Part shown: positions 25,501 through 38,500 of the stretch, in pieces
Numbering within the stretch: position 1 is the stretch's first letter
Layout: each line of letters starts with the position of its first letter
NCBI GenBank assembly: GCA_017590115.1
Contig: JAGGNK010013003.1
Coordinates: 3,220,431-3,284,430, forward strand
Direction: 5' to 3'
DNA from: Montifringilla adamsi
Lineage: Eukaryota > Chordata > Aves > Passeriformes > Passeridae
DNA length: 64,000 nucleotides
Notes under the pieces: model-generated
Databases searched by the model: none
The model's input: only the letters and a program-made list of their open reading frames with translations
What the model was told of the DNA's origin: nothing
Translations under genes and position numbers: made by a program

Positions 25501-26503
25501 TGGGCACTTCTGAGAACATTGTGGGGCTGCTCAGGACGGACTGGCAGCCAGACAAGAGCAGACACTTCACACCAGCTGAAAACATGCTTGGGGAGATCTG
25601 CCTGCCTTTGCTGGGCAGGTACTGAAAGGAAGAAACTCCACTAGTCAGAGTGGGAGTGCTCCATGAATGAGCATATCTGTAAATGAGAACATTTTTAATT
25701 TATTGTCCACACTAGCTTCTAAACTATGAGCTCAGCCACTGGGTACTTACATCAACAGTCATGTTATTTTGACTTTGATTACTGTATTTACATCCCAAAA
25801 TAAAATAGATCATTTTTCCAAACAGCTTTGTAGAAACATCACTTATTCTGACTGTTCCATTCTTAAAATCCTGTTTTCCAAACTATCATAGCCCCTAGGG
25901 CCAGTATCTGAATGGAGATATTGGAAAAACACCTGCAAAAGTTTTTTAATGTTATAATAATTGTATTTTCTGGTTTTAGGCAGTCCATGACAATTAGCAA
26001 CACATTTCCATTGGAGGTGTCTTCTGTTGAGAAAATATTTTTCCTAAGAAATATCAAGCAGAGGAACAAGACACAGGAATTCATGTATCCTGGTTTTTGC
26101 TTGCAGCTCTCTACAAGCAGAAATATCCATAGGATAAATATCCAATTTCAAAGCCATGTGACTGCACTTGGAAAAGTGGCCTTGCCCAAGTTTGGCTGGC
26201 AGTAGAGTAAGGTAATAACTTTTGTAAAAGTAAACAGTACTTTTAAATGAAGTAGGCTTGGCTGGTTGGTGGTTTTTTTGAAACTAATTGTGATGCTTAA
26301 AAATACTCTGGGCACACAGGACAACAGGAAACATCTGTCCCAAACATACAGCTTTTCCTTATATTGCACATAATGGATGTGGCATTAACATTCTCTGAAC
26401 AGACAGAGACAAAATTCTCTCTCACAGGATTTTTCCTGGAGAAGCACAAAGAGAAGAGAAAACAATTCTTTTCTCTACCTTCTGCTCCTGTTGTTTGTGC
26501 ACA

Positions 26504-26785
26504 TGTGGAATGTGTAAGGAAGATTGTTTACCTGAAGTGATTTGTCAATTGGATTCTGCTGAGGATTGTTTTGTTTCCTTGGCCAATTGGCTCAAAGCTG
26601 TGTCTGGCTGTCTCAGACAGTCACAGGTTTTTCTTTAGTATCCTTTTGTATAGTACAGTATCTCTTTAATATAGTATAATGTAATATAGTATGGTCTTAA
26701 TAAAGCAATTATTCAGCATTCTGAATCAATGGAGTCAGATGCCAATCATTTCCCTGCCTCAGGGGCAGCCTGGATTTGGTAAATG
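26504..26785 (+). mobile_element. Probable solo LTR of an endogenous retrovirus, plus orientation
   Basis: The block begins TGTGGAATGTGTAAGG and carries an AATAAA (26699-26704) followed by about 80 bp, the layout of a short R-U5. It resembles a songbird LTR family from memory, including the TATAGTA-rich tract (26650-26695). The 3' boundary and target duplication were not fixed, so the end coordinate is approximate. No retroviral gene flanks it. Confidence 0.55.
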
Positions 26786-27880
26786 GTCACGTGGAAGATT
26801 ATGTCACTCTTAAAGGCAAGACTATGTGTAACACTTCCACCTATCCTGCCCTCTCACCATTCCTGTTCAAATGCCAGCTGCATAGCTTGCCAAATCTTTA
26901 CTTAAGCTTCATGGTTTTTAACAAACCATGTCAGGGTGCAGCTCTAAATCTCCTGTCTTGGTTGACTGATATTTTACAACACAAGCAGCCTACAAGTTAA
27001 ATAATAAAAACCACAGTGGTTACACGACGTGCCGCATTGTAACTGTGCTGTGCATTTGGATTAAAAGCTCTCACCAGTGAGTTATCCCAACAATCAGGGA
27101 GAGAGCTGTGCATCCTGGCTCTGATGGCAGTCACAGCAGGGGCCCAGGGCAGACTGGAAGGGCAAGGCAGACCTGCGGAAAGGCAAATACAAAAGGTGCC
27201 ATCATCTCTGAAAGAAGTCAAAGTGCAACAACCTGCAGTCTTTCATTTTCCCCGAAGCTTTCCTGGCAATTTTGCAGCTTCTTCTCAGTTCTTGTTGTTT
27301 GCTTGCAGTTTCCAAATACTCGTCTGCCTCCCCTGGCTGTGACAGAAGTGTCTGTCAGCAGCCCTGGATGCAGTAGGTGGAGCAGCTGTGTGGCATTTTG
27401 ATAGCCACCACAAAACAAATGACTTAGATGTGTTAGAAACAGCAAAGATTTCAGGTCAGCAGCCTGATTTCCAGCCTTCCACAGAAAGGTGGGAGAGCTG
27501 AAGCAGTATGTGTTTCTTGGCCTACTACTTTAGCTCTGTGTCCCCTGCTTTGTGACACCCAGGAGTGACTCAGGGAGTGCAACACACGAACACCAACAGG
27601 CACTCAGCTGGCATCATTTGTTTAATAAAGTTTTTTCTGGTTTTAAAAAAGTTTACAAGACACATGTGTTCCACATGATAAACAACTAGAGGCTGATCTT
27701 CTCTTGTAATAACTTAATCCATGCAGAAAGACTGGACTGCCTAACCTGATGTTAGGCAGCAGCTAACAATTTACCAAAATATACACAGATCTGCACACTG
27801 CAATGGAAACAGATAGCACACGACACCACGGAGTGAGAATCAATACACAAGCCTGCTCAGAGAATTTTCAGAATTCAAGT
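26786..27880. other. Intergenic stretch between LTR and the 28.1-kb exon candidate
   Basis: No recognisable exon. An AATAAA on the plus strand (near 27623) has no evident upstream gene. Confidence 0.45.
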
Positions 27881-27884
27881 GTAA

Positions 27885-28216
27885 GTTTAAGGAAAAACCC
27901 TGATTTATTCTTTAAATGGAGCTTACGTACTGAGAGTGAAATGCTCTGCTACAATCTGCCTACAGTCACCCTTTACTCAGCAGTCGTGTGAGAACGCATA
28001 CACAGAAATGTCACAAGTCCTTTTCACTACTGACACTACACATTAACAACTGGATCTGATAGCATTGCTTTGGTTGGTTCAATACAGAATGAAAGGTTTC
28101 TAATGTCTCAGCTCTGCTTTCCCATTTTCCATCCTTCTCCAAAGTCGCTGAAGAGTGTTGCTGAGGCCAGTGTTGGGTCTTTCTTCAAGAATTCAGTGTA
28201 GCTTTTGTGTAAGAAA
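27885..28216 (-). other. Candidate terminal exon: DTD1 3' exon or unknown coding exon
   Basis: On the minus strand a strong acceptor (TTTCCCTTCCACAG) ends at 28217. From 28215 a 35-codon frame runs without a stop to TGA at 28108-28110, including YTEFLKKDPTLASATLF and DFGEGWKMGKQS. A minus-strand AATAAA lies at 27904-27909, about 200 bases after the stop, so this reads like a last exon with a short 3' UTR. The DTD1 stop at 29582 has no canonical polyadenylation signal soon after it, so this may be an untranslated last exon of DTD1. Alternatively it encodes an alternative C-terminus or belongs to another gene. I do not recognise the peptide. A 35-codon frame can occur by chance. Confidence 0.45.
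27904..27909 (-). terminator. Polyadenylation signal AATAAA (minus)
   Basis: Canonical hexamer on the minus strand (tttatt on plus), about 200 bases after the TGA at 28108. It is the most likely 3' end for the exon candidate at 28216 and possibly for DTD1. Confidence 0.45.
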
Positions 28217-29581
28217 CTGTGGAAGGGAAACAAACAGGAACATTACTGTAGGTAGAGCAGAAATACTGAAGGAGTCCTTCAAATCCCATGGAGAAAAGAA
28301 TCTTTACTTATTGTCACAGCATGAAAACTAATGCTAGGTTATCTGTATGCCACATTTTAGAGATGTTCAGCTCCTTAGAAATCCAAATGTTATTGGAAAG
28401 ATTGGACTGACTGCAAACCCTCTAAAATGTTATTATTTCAACACACAACCCAGAAATGGTGGGGGGAAACCCTGTATAGAACAGAAATCATCACCTAATG
28501 TCTGACCACCTGGGAAATTATGGATTTAAAAAGAAAAAAAAAAAGTAAGGAACTTTGTGAGCAATGAATGATGCTGAATTGTATAAATCACAGCCAGACT
28601 AAACTCTGGGGACAGGAAAATGAGAGAAAGGTTAAACCTTAACTTTGCAAAGCTGCTAATAATTAAACTGCACAGCCAGCTCAGAGCTTCAGTGTGCAGA
28701 TGAAGACAATAACACTTTCTTTAGAGCTTGGACACATTTGAGAAGTCAAAATCAGCAATGTAGATTTTTGGGGGCAGGAAGGGGGAGGAAAGGTAATGAA
28801 AGCTGTGTCCTGAAGGCTTAAAGCTGACTGGAAGATATGATAAACACATATCTACATAGGCAGATAATCCATGACAAAGGATTCAGGTCTGTATTCAGCC
28901 TAATTCCATTCACTGATGTCTAGGCATGTCCTGCAGGTGGAGTGCCTGAAGGCAGAGAAGATCTCCTGCTGCTCAGGCAAGTTTGGCTCTCAATGCCTGC
29001 CCTAATGTCCTTATTAGATGGTGAAGGTCTATTAAACAGCCTGTGACTAATTCATCCTGGGAAAAGAACAAAACTGAGGAGGGGCAGGTAAGAACCATGA
29101 AAGGAAGCTGCAGTTCTGCCCTGTCTCCAGCTTCTGAGCTGTTTTCCACCTCCATTGCTAGGGACTGTGCTGTATTTGGGCTGTTCCAGAGCGAGCTCCC
29201 TGCTAGGTGAGGACAGACAGAAACACAACCCTGTGTCTCTGTCTATCTGAAGAATACAAAGAAGGATTCTGAATTAAGTCACTGCTGTATTATCAGATCA
29301 AACTTTCAGATTTCCTGAGTCAACATGGAAGCAGTCACAACTGGGCCAGACCCACAACTCCAGCCAAGCTGGGAAGAGGTTTTCACCCACCCCAACATTC
29401 TGGTGTGCGACTGCAGATGGGAGCAGAGGTTGCAAAATTTATAAAACCAACAAGATTATAAAATTTCACCTTCCAGCACTTCTAATGCCACTCTCTGCAT
29501 GTGCTGCTTCAGTAAAACAGGCAGGGGGCCAAGCATTCCAGAGGAGAGGAGAAGCCAAACCTGAGGCCTGCCTTGGATGAG

Positions 29582-32500
29582 CTAAGGCTCTCTTTCCGAG
29601 GACACATCTCCTTCTGCTCCACTGCTGGCACTGGGGTCATCCTTGTTTCGGGGGGCATTTCTTTCTCTACTTGACTCAGAGGGCACCTTGGTTCTGGTCT
29701 TCTCTTTTCTTTGCTGCTGTTTTTCAAGTTTTGTCAGCTATTCCAAAGGAAGGAAAAAATATATCATGTAACAAAACGATTTCAGAAGTCTATTTCTAAA
29801 AAATTGTAAAAGTGAGCATTTGTATAAAACTTGCAACTTAGATTCACAACACCAATACATATATCAACAAAACAAAAAAGAAAAAAATAACCTGAAGGCT
29901 GAGATTTTCAAAAATTTAAAAAAGACAGTGAATTATCACCATAAGATAACATGATCACCCCAAGTATAAAAGAGAAGTGATTTATTTATATCCCTCAGCA
30001 CAAGTAATACAAAAAATACATTTGGATTGACTAATCCAAATGTATTTTTACTAATTATATTGCAAATTACTTAGAAAGTTCTGATTACCAATTACAAACA
30101 CAGACAATTGCTCAGACAAAATAAGATATTTCACTGTCACATCCAATGACATAAAAGAGCTACTCATCAGCAATTATTTGTCTAATCTCTTCCTGCTAAC
30201 ATCACATCAAACACTGCAGGATGGTTCAGTTATCTCTTCTTGCTAAAGCTGAAAGTTCAAATATAAAAACCACACCATCCCTAAGCCTTACTTCCCATGC
30301 TACAAACAAATCAACAGATTTTTGTCAGCAAAAAAAGAATGCAATGGGCAGGGAAGAGGAAAGAGAACAACAATTTAAATTGGCTCTCCCTCATCACACT
30401 ATGCATGATGGATGTCTTGACTCCATCTCCTCTTGGAATTTCTATCAGCTGAACATTGCTGGCACCAGGAGTGGAAGTTATGTTCGGTTTTTTCTGTATC
30501 TTTTCTGTCTCTTTCTTCTTCTAATTCCCTCTCCTCTGAGTTTTGAACAAGTTAAAATTGGACAGGTTGGGAGTTTGTGAAGCTGAATGGGTTAAGCCAA
30601 TGCTTTGTGAAATGTTTTGTGTTAACTGGATGTTGCTCTAAATTTTTGCCAAAGCTGTCTGATTTTCTGAAGGTTGCCAGTGAAGCTTCTGTTGTTCTGA
30701 CCCCTTGAAATTCCTGTTGGAATTTCTCCCTTGTGTCTAACTCAGGGAATATGAAAAAACCCTAAGCCCTTTTAAGAGGCTTGTCAAGGGAGGTTTCAGC
30801 CTTACACTGACAGAGAAAGTTTAAAAACCCTGTCTTCAGCCCAAGTTGTGACCACCAGGAAGGTGCTGTCAGATGGGTAAAGCAAGCAGCGTTGAACTGG
30901 GAAGGCAAAACCCTTAAACAAGCCAATGTTCCCCAGGAAAGAAATGAAACCTTGCAGAATGCTGCACACCTTGGTTATTTTACACCTACACGCTGGGCAG
31001 CAGTTCTCACTCCAAAAACAGAGCTGCTGCTGCTGATTATGCATGGTTTGGCCTGAGAACTCTAAAACTGTGAGGGTACAGAAGGAAAGACTAGAGACAG
31101 AAGTAGATTTTTCAGGGGCTAAAACATGACACAAGAATCCAGAAGAGAATTTGAAGGTAAAAACGAAACCGACTTCAAACCAAGCTGTTTAAGGCTACCC
31201 AGGGCACTTGTACCTCTCATTTCATAGTTGGAGGACTTGTTGAGAAGGATGATGTGAGGGACAGTATCAAAAGCTTTACTAAAATCTAGAAAAACTAAAT
31301 CCACCACCTTCCCCTCCTTCATTTGGCAGGTGACCTTACTGTAGAAGAGCATTAAATCAGTTAGACAGGACTTTCCCTTTTGAATCCATGCTGACTGTGC
31401 ACTGTCCTTTAAATGCCTTTCAGTGGCACCCAGCATGATCTTCTCCACAATTTTTCCAGGCACTGAGGTTAGATTAACAGGCCTGTAGTTTCCTGATTCT
31501 TCCCTCATGCCCTTTTTATAAACTGCAGTAACAATTTCACTGAGGTTAAGTGAAGCATTATATAAATAAGGTTGGTGTGACCTTGCTGAAGCACAACAAT
31601 CCCCTTTGTCCCTTTTCTCTCAGCTGGAAAAGCTGGCCACTGTTGTGTTTAGGGGATGAGGAAGCCTCAGCACTGCATTTGGTTTTCAGCACAGCCTGTG
31701 CTGTTCCTCAGCAGAGCTAGCTCACTCTCCTGTCCACTCCATACTTAAATACAGGATTGAAATTCACTATTCCCTTGTTTCTGACAGAGAGGTACCTCTT
31801 GACTTCCATCCAGTCACCCACATGCCAAAGCTCCCACATAGCAAGAAACTTCACTAAAGGCAGGGGGGGTGGTCCACTTATTAAAAACATTGTTAATGAG
31901 TAATGATTAAACAACAGCTTTTATGAAGATGGATAAACTGTGAAAAGCTGTTCTGCATTAGACACACACACACAATCTTTTCCAGGACAGCAGGCAGCCA
32001 TCAACAGGCCACGGAACCGAAGAAAACAATGCAATTATTTGACTGTTCAGAAGCTGCACAGGAAGGACAAGGTCCTTGTACCTGAGGGAAGCTGTACTGC
32101 TTCACAACAGGAATGCTACAAATTTGCAAAGGATACATCATCCTTTCCAGACTTACTTGTTTGGGATCAACAGTGGCTGCTGGGGACTCCAGTTCTATTG
32201 TTACAGGACCATCATTCTGGATGTGGACCTGCATGTAGGCACCAAACTTGCCATCTGAAAAGGGAAGAGACAAGTGCTCAGAACCCTTGGGAGGATAACA
32301 CACACCAAAGTTTTTACCAAAAGTGATACCAAAAAGAAATTAAAAAATACATAAAAGGCAGCTAACTGCAGAAAGCTACTAAGAAAAAAAAACAAGTGTA
32401 TGTGCACCAAGGTATGTAGCTTAACATTCAGAGAGGATAAATACACAGCTAAGTAGAGAAACATGCACAAAACAAACCAAGTCTACAGGTAATCAGGGTG

Positions 32501-35500
32501 TCCACAGTTCAGGACAGGCAGGATGGTTCTCACTGCCATGAGATGACATTTCAAAGGCTCTAACAGCTCAGCTTAGGGATCCAGTCCAACTGACCACTTG
32601 ATGTTTTGAAGAAACTTTATAGCTAGGCAAAAGGTAAGAAGACCTGAAACCTACTCTGAAGCATTTGGCAATTGAATACTGTAGAGCAGGGACACTGGGG
32701 TGCAGCTCAGTCCCTATCTGCTACAGCCATTTCTACATTCCTGCTGGTAACCTAGTCTGGTCCTTGAGAGTTACACAGATGTAACCTACACGCTGTGACC
32801 ACAAAACCCAGTCAAAACTAATCTTTCTTTAACAAAATAATAAATAAAAAATATTATCTTAAACTTTATTAGTGGGAGCACAATTTTTCAAATTGCTCTC
32901 TACATCCCTCTGCTGTACTTCACTTACAAAAAGGGTTGGTCTTTTCCATTTCCCATTCATGTGTATGGACCTAAAAAAAGTAAACTCTACAAGCCCTTTT
33001 TTTCCTGAGGCTGATAAAGTGGTCAAATAAACCCCCAACTTTACCACAACACTCAAAGTACTCCCATGTCATAAGCACTTTCTATCTTGTTTTGGCACCA
33101 GAACTACTGTCAAGGAACATCTCCTTGTAACAGTTCCCTCCCATTCTCCTCACACATTTAAATTTCTAGTTACTGCTCTTCATCTTTCCCCACTGTAAGA
33201 CTTCTGGACTGATCAATTCATCTTGCAACATCTTCTGCAATAAAATAGGATCCTAGAAGTATTATATTTCTTCAATTTAATTTAATACTTCTAAATATTA
33301 AAGTGACAAGTTCATTCTGCTGGACACCCATCTCTCCAAATTCCTTGCCTCTAAAAGCCCAGCATGCATGCCTTCCTCAGATGGAATATCTGCACCTGTC
33401 ATGAGTCAGAGAAGCCACATCTGAGCCATAAAGACTTGAAAAAGAGGCATCATTTACTTCCAGAATATTTTTGTACATATTTCAAGCCTTATGACCTAGA
33501 AATTTCACACTGGTTTTATACTTCTAAACTTGTCTACTTGGAAAGTTATTCTTAATTAACCTCATGTGAATACTGTTGCTCCAGATAAGAGCACTTATTC
33601 TGAAGTGACAACACTCACAAAGGGAATTAATCAGGGAGAATAATTGTGCTTTCAACTTGTACCAAACCTTAATCTGAGTTAAACTCTGCCTTGTGGAACA
33701 ACCCTCTCATATTTACTTAGATATTACTACTAAGAGAGTAAGACATTTCACACTCCTTGCCATGTTAACCTTTACTACCTCAGAAGAATAAATCCACATT
33801 CAAGACAGAGAGCAAAGGCCCTGAAACATAAGGAGGAGCCTTGGTAAGTCTGATATTTGGATATTACCTTGCACAACAAGAGTGCTCAGGCCTGCAGACA
33901 CCAGCTCTGCTCCCCAGAGGGGAGTGGGATGTTTAAAAACACAAGAAAGCACTGAAGCACAACAGGCAAGGACTTCTGATGCAGCCTTTTATTTTCTACA
34001 TGTGGGTGCCCATGTGTTAAACTGTGCTGACCTAGGAACCATGGCTCTGAACTGAAGGAACCTTCTCCAAGATTTCATTTGTCAAGTGTCCCACTGCTCT
34101 TGGTGCGAAAGAATGGGCTGTGCCTCTGTTTGGGGAACACTTCCCACCCTGAGCTCCTGGCTGGCAAGCTCCAGCTAGACCAGAGAGCAGAGAGGAGCTG
34201 CCTGCCCAGCACCTACAACTTCCAACAGACAAATTCTCTACTGGAACCAGGAACCAGAAAACACAAGGCTCTTAGGCCAAGACCTTTATTGATCTGTCTT
34301 TGCCTCAGCTACACAAATTCCACTTTCAGTGATTAAATTACTCCTCTAAAATGCATTAAGCAATTTGTAGGATCAAAAGGGAAGGGCACCTACAACAATC
34401 CAGAAAATCAAATTCTTATTTCCCAGTAACTACAACTGTTGTGTTTGTGCCTGTGTGTATGTAGGGGCAATGTGAGTACAGATTTCCCAGACAGCAAAGA
34501 AGCAAAAAAAAAAAAAAAAAAAACCACCACTGGCAAGCAGAAACTTCAACCTAAGAGAATCTTAGCAGACTTGGGTGCAACACACCATAACTGGCACAGC
34601 TTAATAAGAAAGCAAAATCATAAACTGACAGGTAGTTCCGGTGCTGCCAGCAGTTTTAAATTCGTGTGTTATCTGACACAACAGCACTCTTGGGTTTCCC
34701 AATCTGTGCTTTTAACACAGAAAGAAAAATGCAGAAGTGAAAGCTCATTTTGCAGAAAGCACTGGCAAAAAAGTGCCAAAATAAGGGCACTTAATATTCA
34801 ATTCAGATACACAACTGCTATTCACTGAGAGAATGAATTCAAAAAGCTGCTTTCAAAATATAAAGTGATTGAAGTGGTATCAGAAATGCATTCCTTATCA
34901 GGAACAAATGTTGGAAGAACATATCAAGCTAGAAAAGCTTGAAAAATTGACATTTTTGGACATGTGGACATGTGTGCATTTCACTGTGCCTCCTTGGAAA
35001 GCACTGGAATAATTATCCTAACCTAGAGTCAATATGAAAATTAGCCTCTAAATCCTTGCTCAGCTTTTTTTACTTTCTTCCTCATCAGGAAAGGCCAACC
35101 ACTACCTACTAGCAAACACCATTTGAAAAATAGTCTTTTCTAGAAACTTGTCTCCTGTCAAGTGTAGCAAAAAGTCAAATCTGAATATGAAAATGGACAG
35201 AAAGTACTCAGAAAACCAAACAGAAAAGATTGAGTGTGGACAGAGCACAAATGAACAGGAAAGCCAGGTATTTTCTGATAAAGACAAAACTGTTCCACGC
35301 ATGACACAGAGTTGAGGAAAGAGAGTCTAAATCAAAACCTGTGCTCATGTAGCACGTTACACCTCCCACTGTCACAATTCCATTTAACAGGATGTAGAAG
35401 TGACAGATGGAACTGTGCTGTCCATCACACACAGGTGACACCTTAGAGCCTCACTAAACACACTCCTCAGAAAAAATGCTTCTCTTGGGTTAATCTATTT

Positions 35501-38500
35501 ATACAGCACAAAACATCCAGCAGCCTTTGAGGGAGCCTGAGCACAGAACTTGTTCTCATGGCTGCAGCCTCTCTGGGCTGCTCACGTTGTGCAGCCAAAA
35601 GGAATACAACATCTGCATGTCATCCAGAGGAAGGCCAGGAAATGGCTTGGCTAGAGGAAGACTGGAGCGATCACCCTGACAGGCTCTAGTGAAAGTATTG
35701 TTAGCACCCCTTCAGCTACAGAAAGTCACAGAATAAAGAAAGCAAGAGTCAGGAAAGGACACACACAAGGAGTGTCCACTGGTCACAGCAAGGACCTTAC
35801 CAACCTTCTGTCCTTACCTTTAATAAGCTCTGGTTTGTAGGCTTTTCTTAGCTGCTCTAGGAAGTTGTTATAAAAAGACTCTGCCTGCTCCGTGGGCATT
35901 GCCATGTGATAGTCAGGCTTGTTTCCCTTCAGGATGCACTGGAGAGTAAACTGGCTCACACACAACACTTCATACTGTTTATCCATCACACTTTTGGACC
36001 AGTGCTTCCCACTTTCATCTTCAAAAACTCGCAAGTTCAAGATCTTTCGAACCCTGGGAGGAGGAGAAGATAATTCCTAAATTGTCCCCTGTAGGATCAA
36101 CAGGTACCATACAGAATGAGATAACAGATGCATATTCAGTCTGCCTCCACATAACAAGATATCCCTCTGCTCTTTGATTCCCAGCCATGGGAATCTCATC
36201 ACATTAGGCAGAGCCTTAACCAAGAGAGCCCTCACACAGCTACACAAGAGTGTCAGGGCACTAATCCACACCATCATTTTACAGTGTGGCACCAGGGCAG
36301 AATAACTGCATGTTACACAGCAACATAAAAGATGGCACAGGAAGTAAGAAAGCTCACTCTTTACTATCTGCTTCTATGTGTCACAACATTATTTAATGTG
36401 TGAACAGCTTTGGGAATTGGAATCCTCCCACCACACCAGGAAATCACACTCAGTAGGAAATGAGATCATCCTAAACTGTGTTTAAAACTGTGGGTTTTTG
36501 TTTCCAGTCATGATTCACATATACTCCTCCTGCTTTGTCACTTCCTAGCACTATTTCCAGACCAGGCCCCATAAGCCAGATGATGACAACACTTGTTCAT
36601 CAGGATGAGAGGAGGAATCCAAGGAACAGGGCAGAACTGCAGCTGGCAGCAAAGTGGTTTGCATTTTGGGCCCATTTTCTAGAGACAGGGGACAGAACTG
36701 ACTGGCTCAACACAACAAGGGGACTTTCACAAGTGGATCCTGAAAAGCAGCAGGCAGCTGCAACCAGTCCATGTCAGGACTTTGACTGATAACAGGACTG
36801 CATCCAAGCCACTCGCCTGTCTTTGGTTTCTTCTTCTGGCTTCTCCACACCTGCAGCATATCAAGGGAACCTATCAAGTACAAAGGGTTTCAACTGCAGC
36901 TATCAGCCAGGCATTTTGCACTGCACCAGAGGTGAGGCAGTCAGTGCAAGACAAAGCTGAGACTTTGTTATGGTCTAGCTTCAGGGTTTGGCCGTCACTA
37001 AGGCACAGTCACAAGAACATCCTTGCCAATTTGTGTGTGCCAACAGCAAACAGAATTAACTCCTGAATGAAGTGGACTGTTGAAAGCATCCACTGGAAGG
37101 CCCCAGGAGAAGGCTTAAATCATCACCACTGCTGTTTTCTTCACAGAGGTGTCTGTTGTTTCATTTACAGGATTACTAAAGTTTCCTTTAATAGGACCTG
37201 AAAAGCCTGGTTAAGCTGCTTTTTCTCACTCCTTTTGCCCAGATGCTGGCTTCCTGCCCTTCCTGTGTCAGCCATCCCAACAACCTGGTGCTGAGAGCAC
37301 GGTAGCCACAGATCTCCTGTCTGCAAAATTCAAAAGCAGCTTCTACATCCACCAAGGCAGGGATGGGAAGCGATGGCAGAGCAAATGTTACACACTGAGG
37401 GAGGCAAACAGGAAGGTAAACCAATGCATGTGAGAATAAAAACCCCTTCTTCTTGACATCAGTCAGCTCCATTGCCTGTTTCTTTTTTGCCTTTGCAAGG
37501 ACTGAGGTCAGCTTTAGAGCAACAACCAGTCCAAAAGAGACAGAGGAAGCCCCTGGAGAGCTCTCTCTTGCATGTGTTTGCTGGCTGAATCCCAATATTC
37601 TGTGGCCATGGAGCAGATGGCCAGAGCCAGTGCTCCAGGCTGCCAAAACTGATTCCTGTTTGCAGACAAACAACTGACAACTATCCCGCGCCTTTAGGAA
37701 GAACAGAACTCATGTGCAAGCTAAAAGGAGAGTTTGAGGATGCTCATAAATCCCACCCTTGAAGGATGGATTTCTTTTGGACTCAAAAAGGATTTAAAAG
37801 AGTCTGCTCTTGATAAAAAACACATAGAGGAAATTGGGACCAGATTTTTCTCAATGGAACATGAAGAGCAAACTCTAAGAAATGTGTATTCAAGGTAAAA
37901 TCTGAATAGAAACTAACAGGCAAACCTCTATTTCCCAATAGGAATAGCTGATTAGTTTGGCTACTGCACAGGTATCAGCAATGCACAAACAGAAGAGTAC
38001 AAGGCAAAAGGCAGGGAGTGACTTACATGTGCTCCAGCTCTCTTTGTGTATCTTCCAAAGAAATGCCCAGCAGCACACAGAGGCCTCGTCCTATTGAACT
38101 GATTTGTTCACCACCCACTGGAGAAAGCAGAGAGGGAAAAGAAAAATAAGGCTAAATGCACTGTCTTGTTTTATGGCACAAGTTAGGACGGTTTCAGCAG
38201 TCCAACCACTAAAGAGAACAGCATTCTAAACCCTGTTTCCTCTGTCTTTAAGTTTGTAGATTTGAAAGATCACATGGAAGCATTCTTTCAAAAGCTTTCC
38301 AATGCCACCACTTCTTTATCAGATTGGGTTACTTACTCCAGCATTTAAAAACACTGTATGAAGATTTTTATACTACCATTGAATCAGTTGTCCTAAACAG
38401 AAAGGTGGTAAAACTCTTCCCAGTCCTTGAAAAATTATCCACCTGGTTGATGCCACTAAGTGCACTCCATTTCTCTACTTCACCATTCCCTTCATACTTT

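Larger units (their letters stand above)
19181..26503. other. Gene-free interval with low-complexity DNA
   Basis: No recognisable exon. It includes AT-rich low-complexity DNA (20640-20800), inverted repeats at 20592-20619 and 21855-21891, and a 21-bp tandem duplication at 22485-22526. Otherwise I see nothing I can name. Confidence 0.5.

Noticed and set aside
28971..29155. Possible exon after the acceptor TTCTTTTCCCAG near 29061
   Set aside because: The short frame (DELVTGCLIDLHHL) stops after 27 codons, resembles no protein, and has no donor or polyadenylation signal nearby.
29509..29727. Minus-strand frame overlapping the last DTD1 exon
   Set aside because: It is the wrong frame; the correct frame from the acceptor at 29737 matches the DTD1 tail and stops at 29582.
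31913..31952. 10-bp inverted repeat with 20-base loop (AACAGCTTTT)
   Set aside because: The stem is too short and unsupported to call a microRNA precursor or regulatory structure.
31940..32326. Plus-strand frame of 128 codons over a DTD1 exon
   Set aside because: It is antisense to DTD1 exon 4, whose minus-strand reading is unambiguous.
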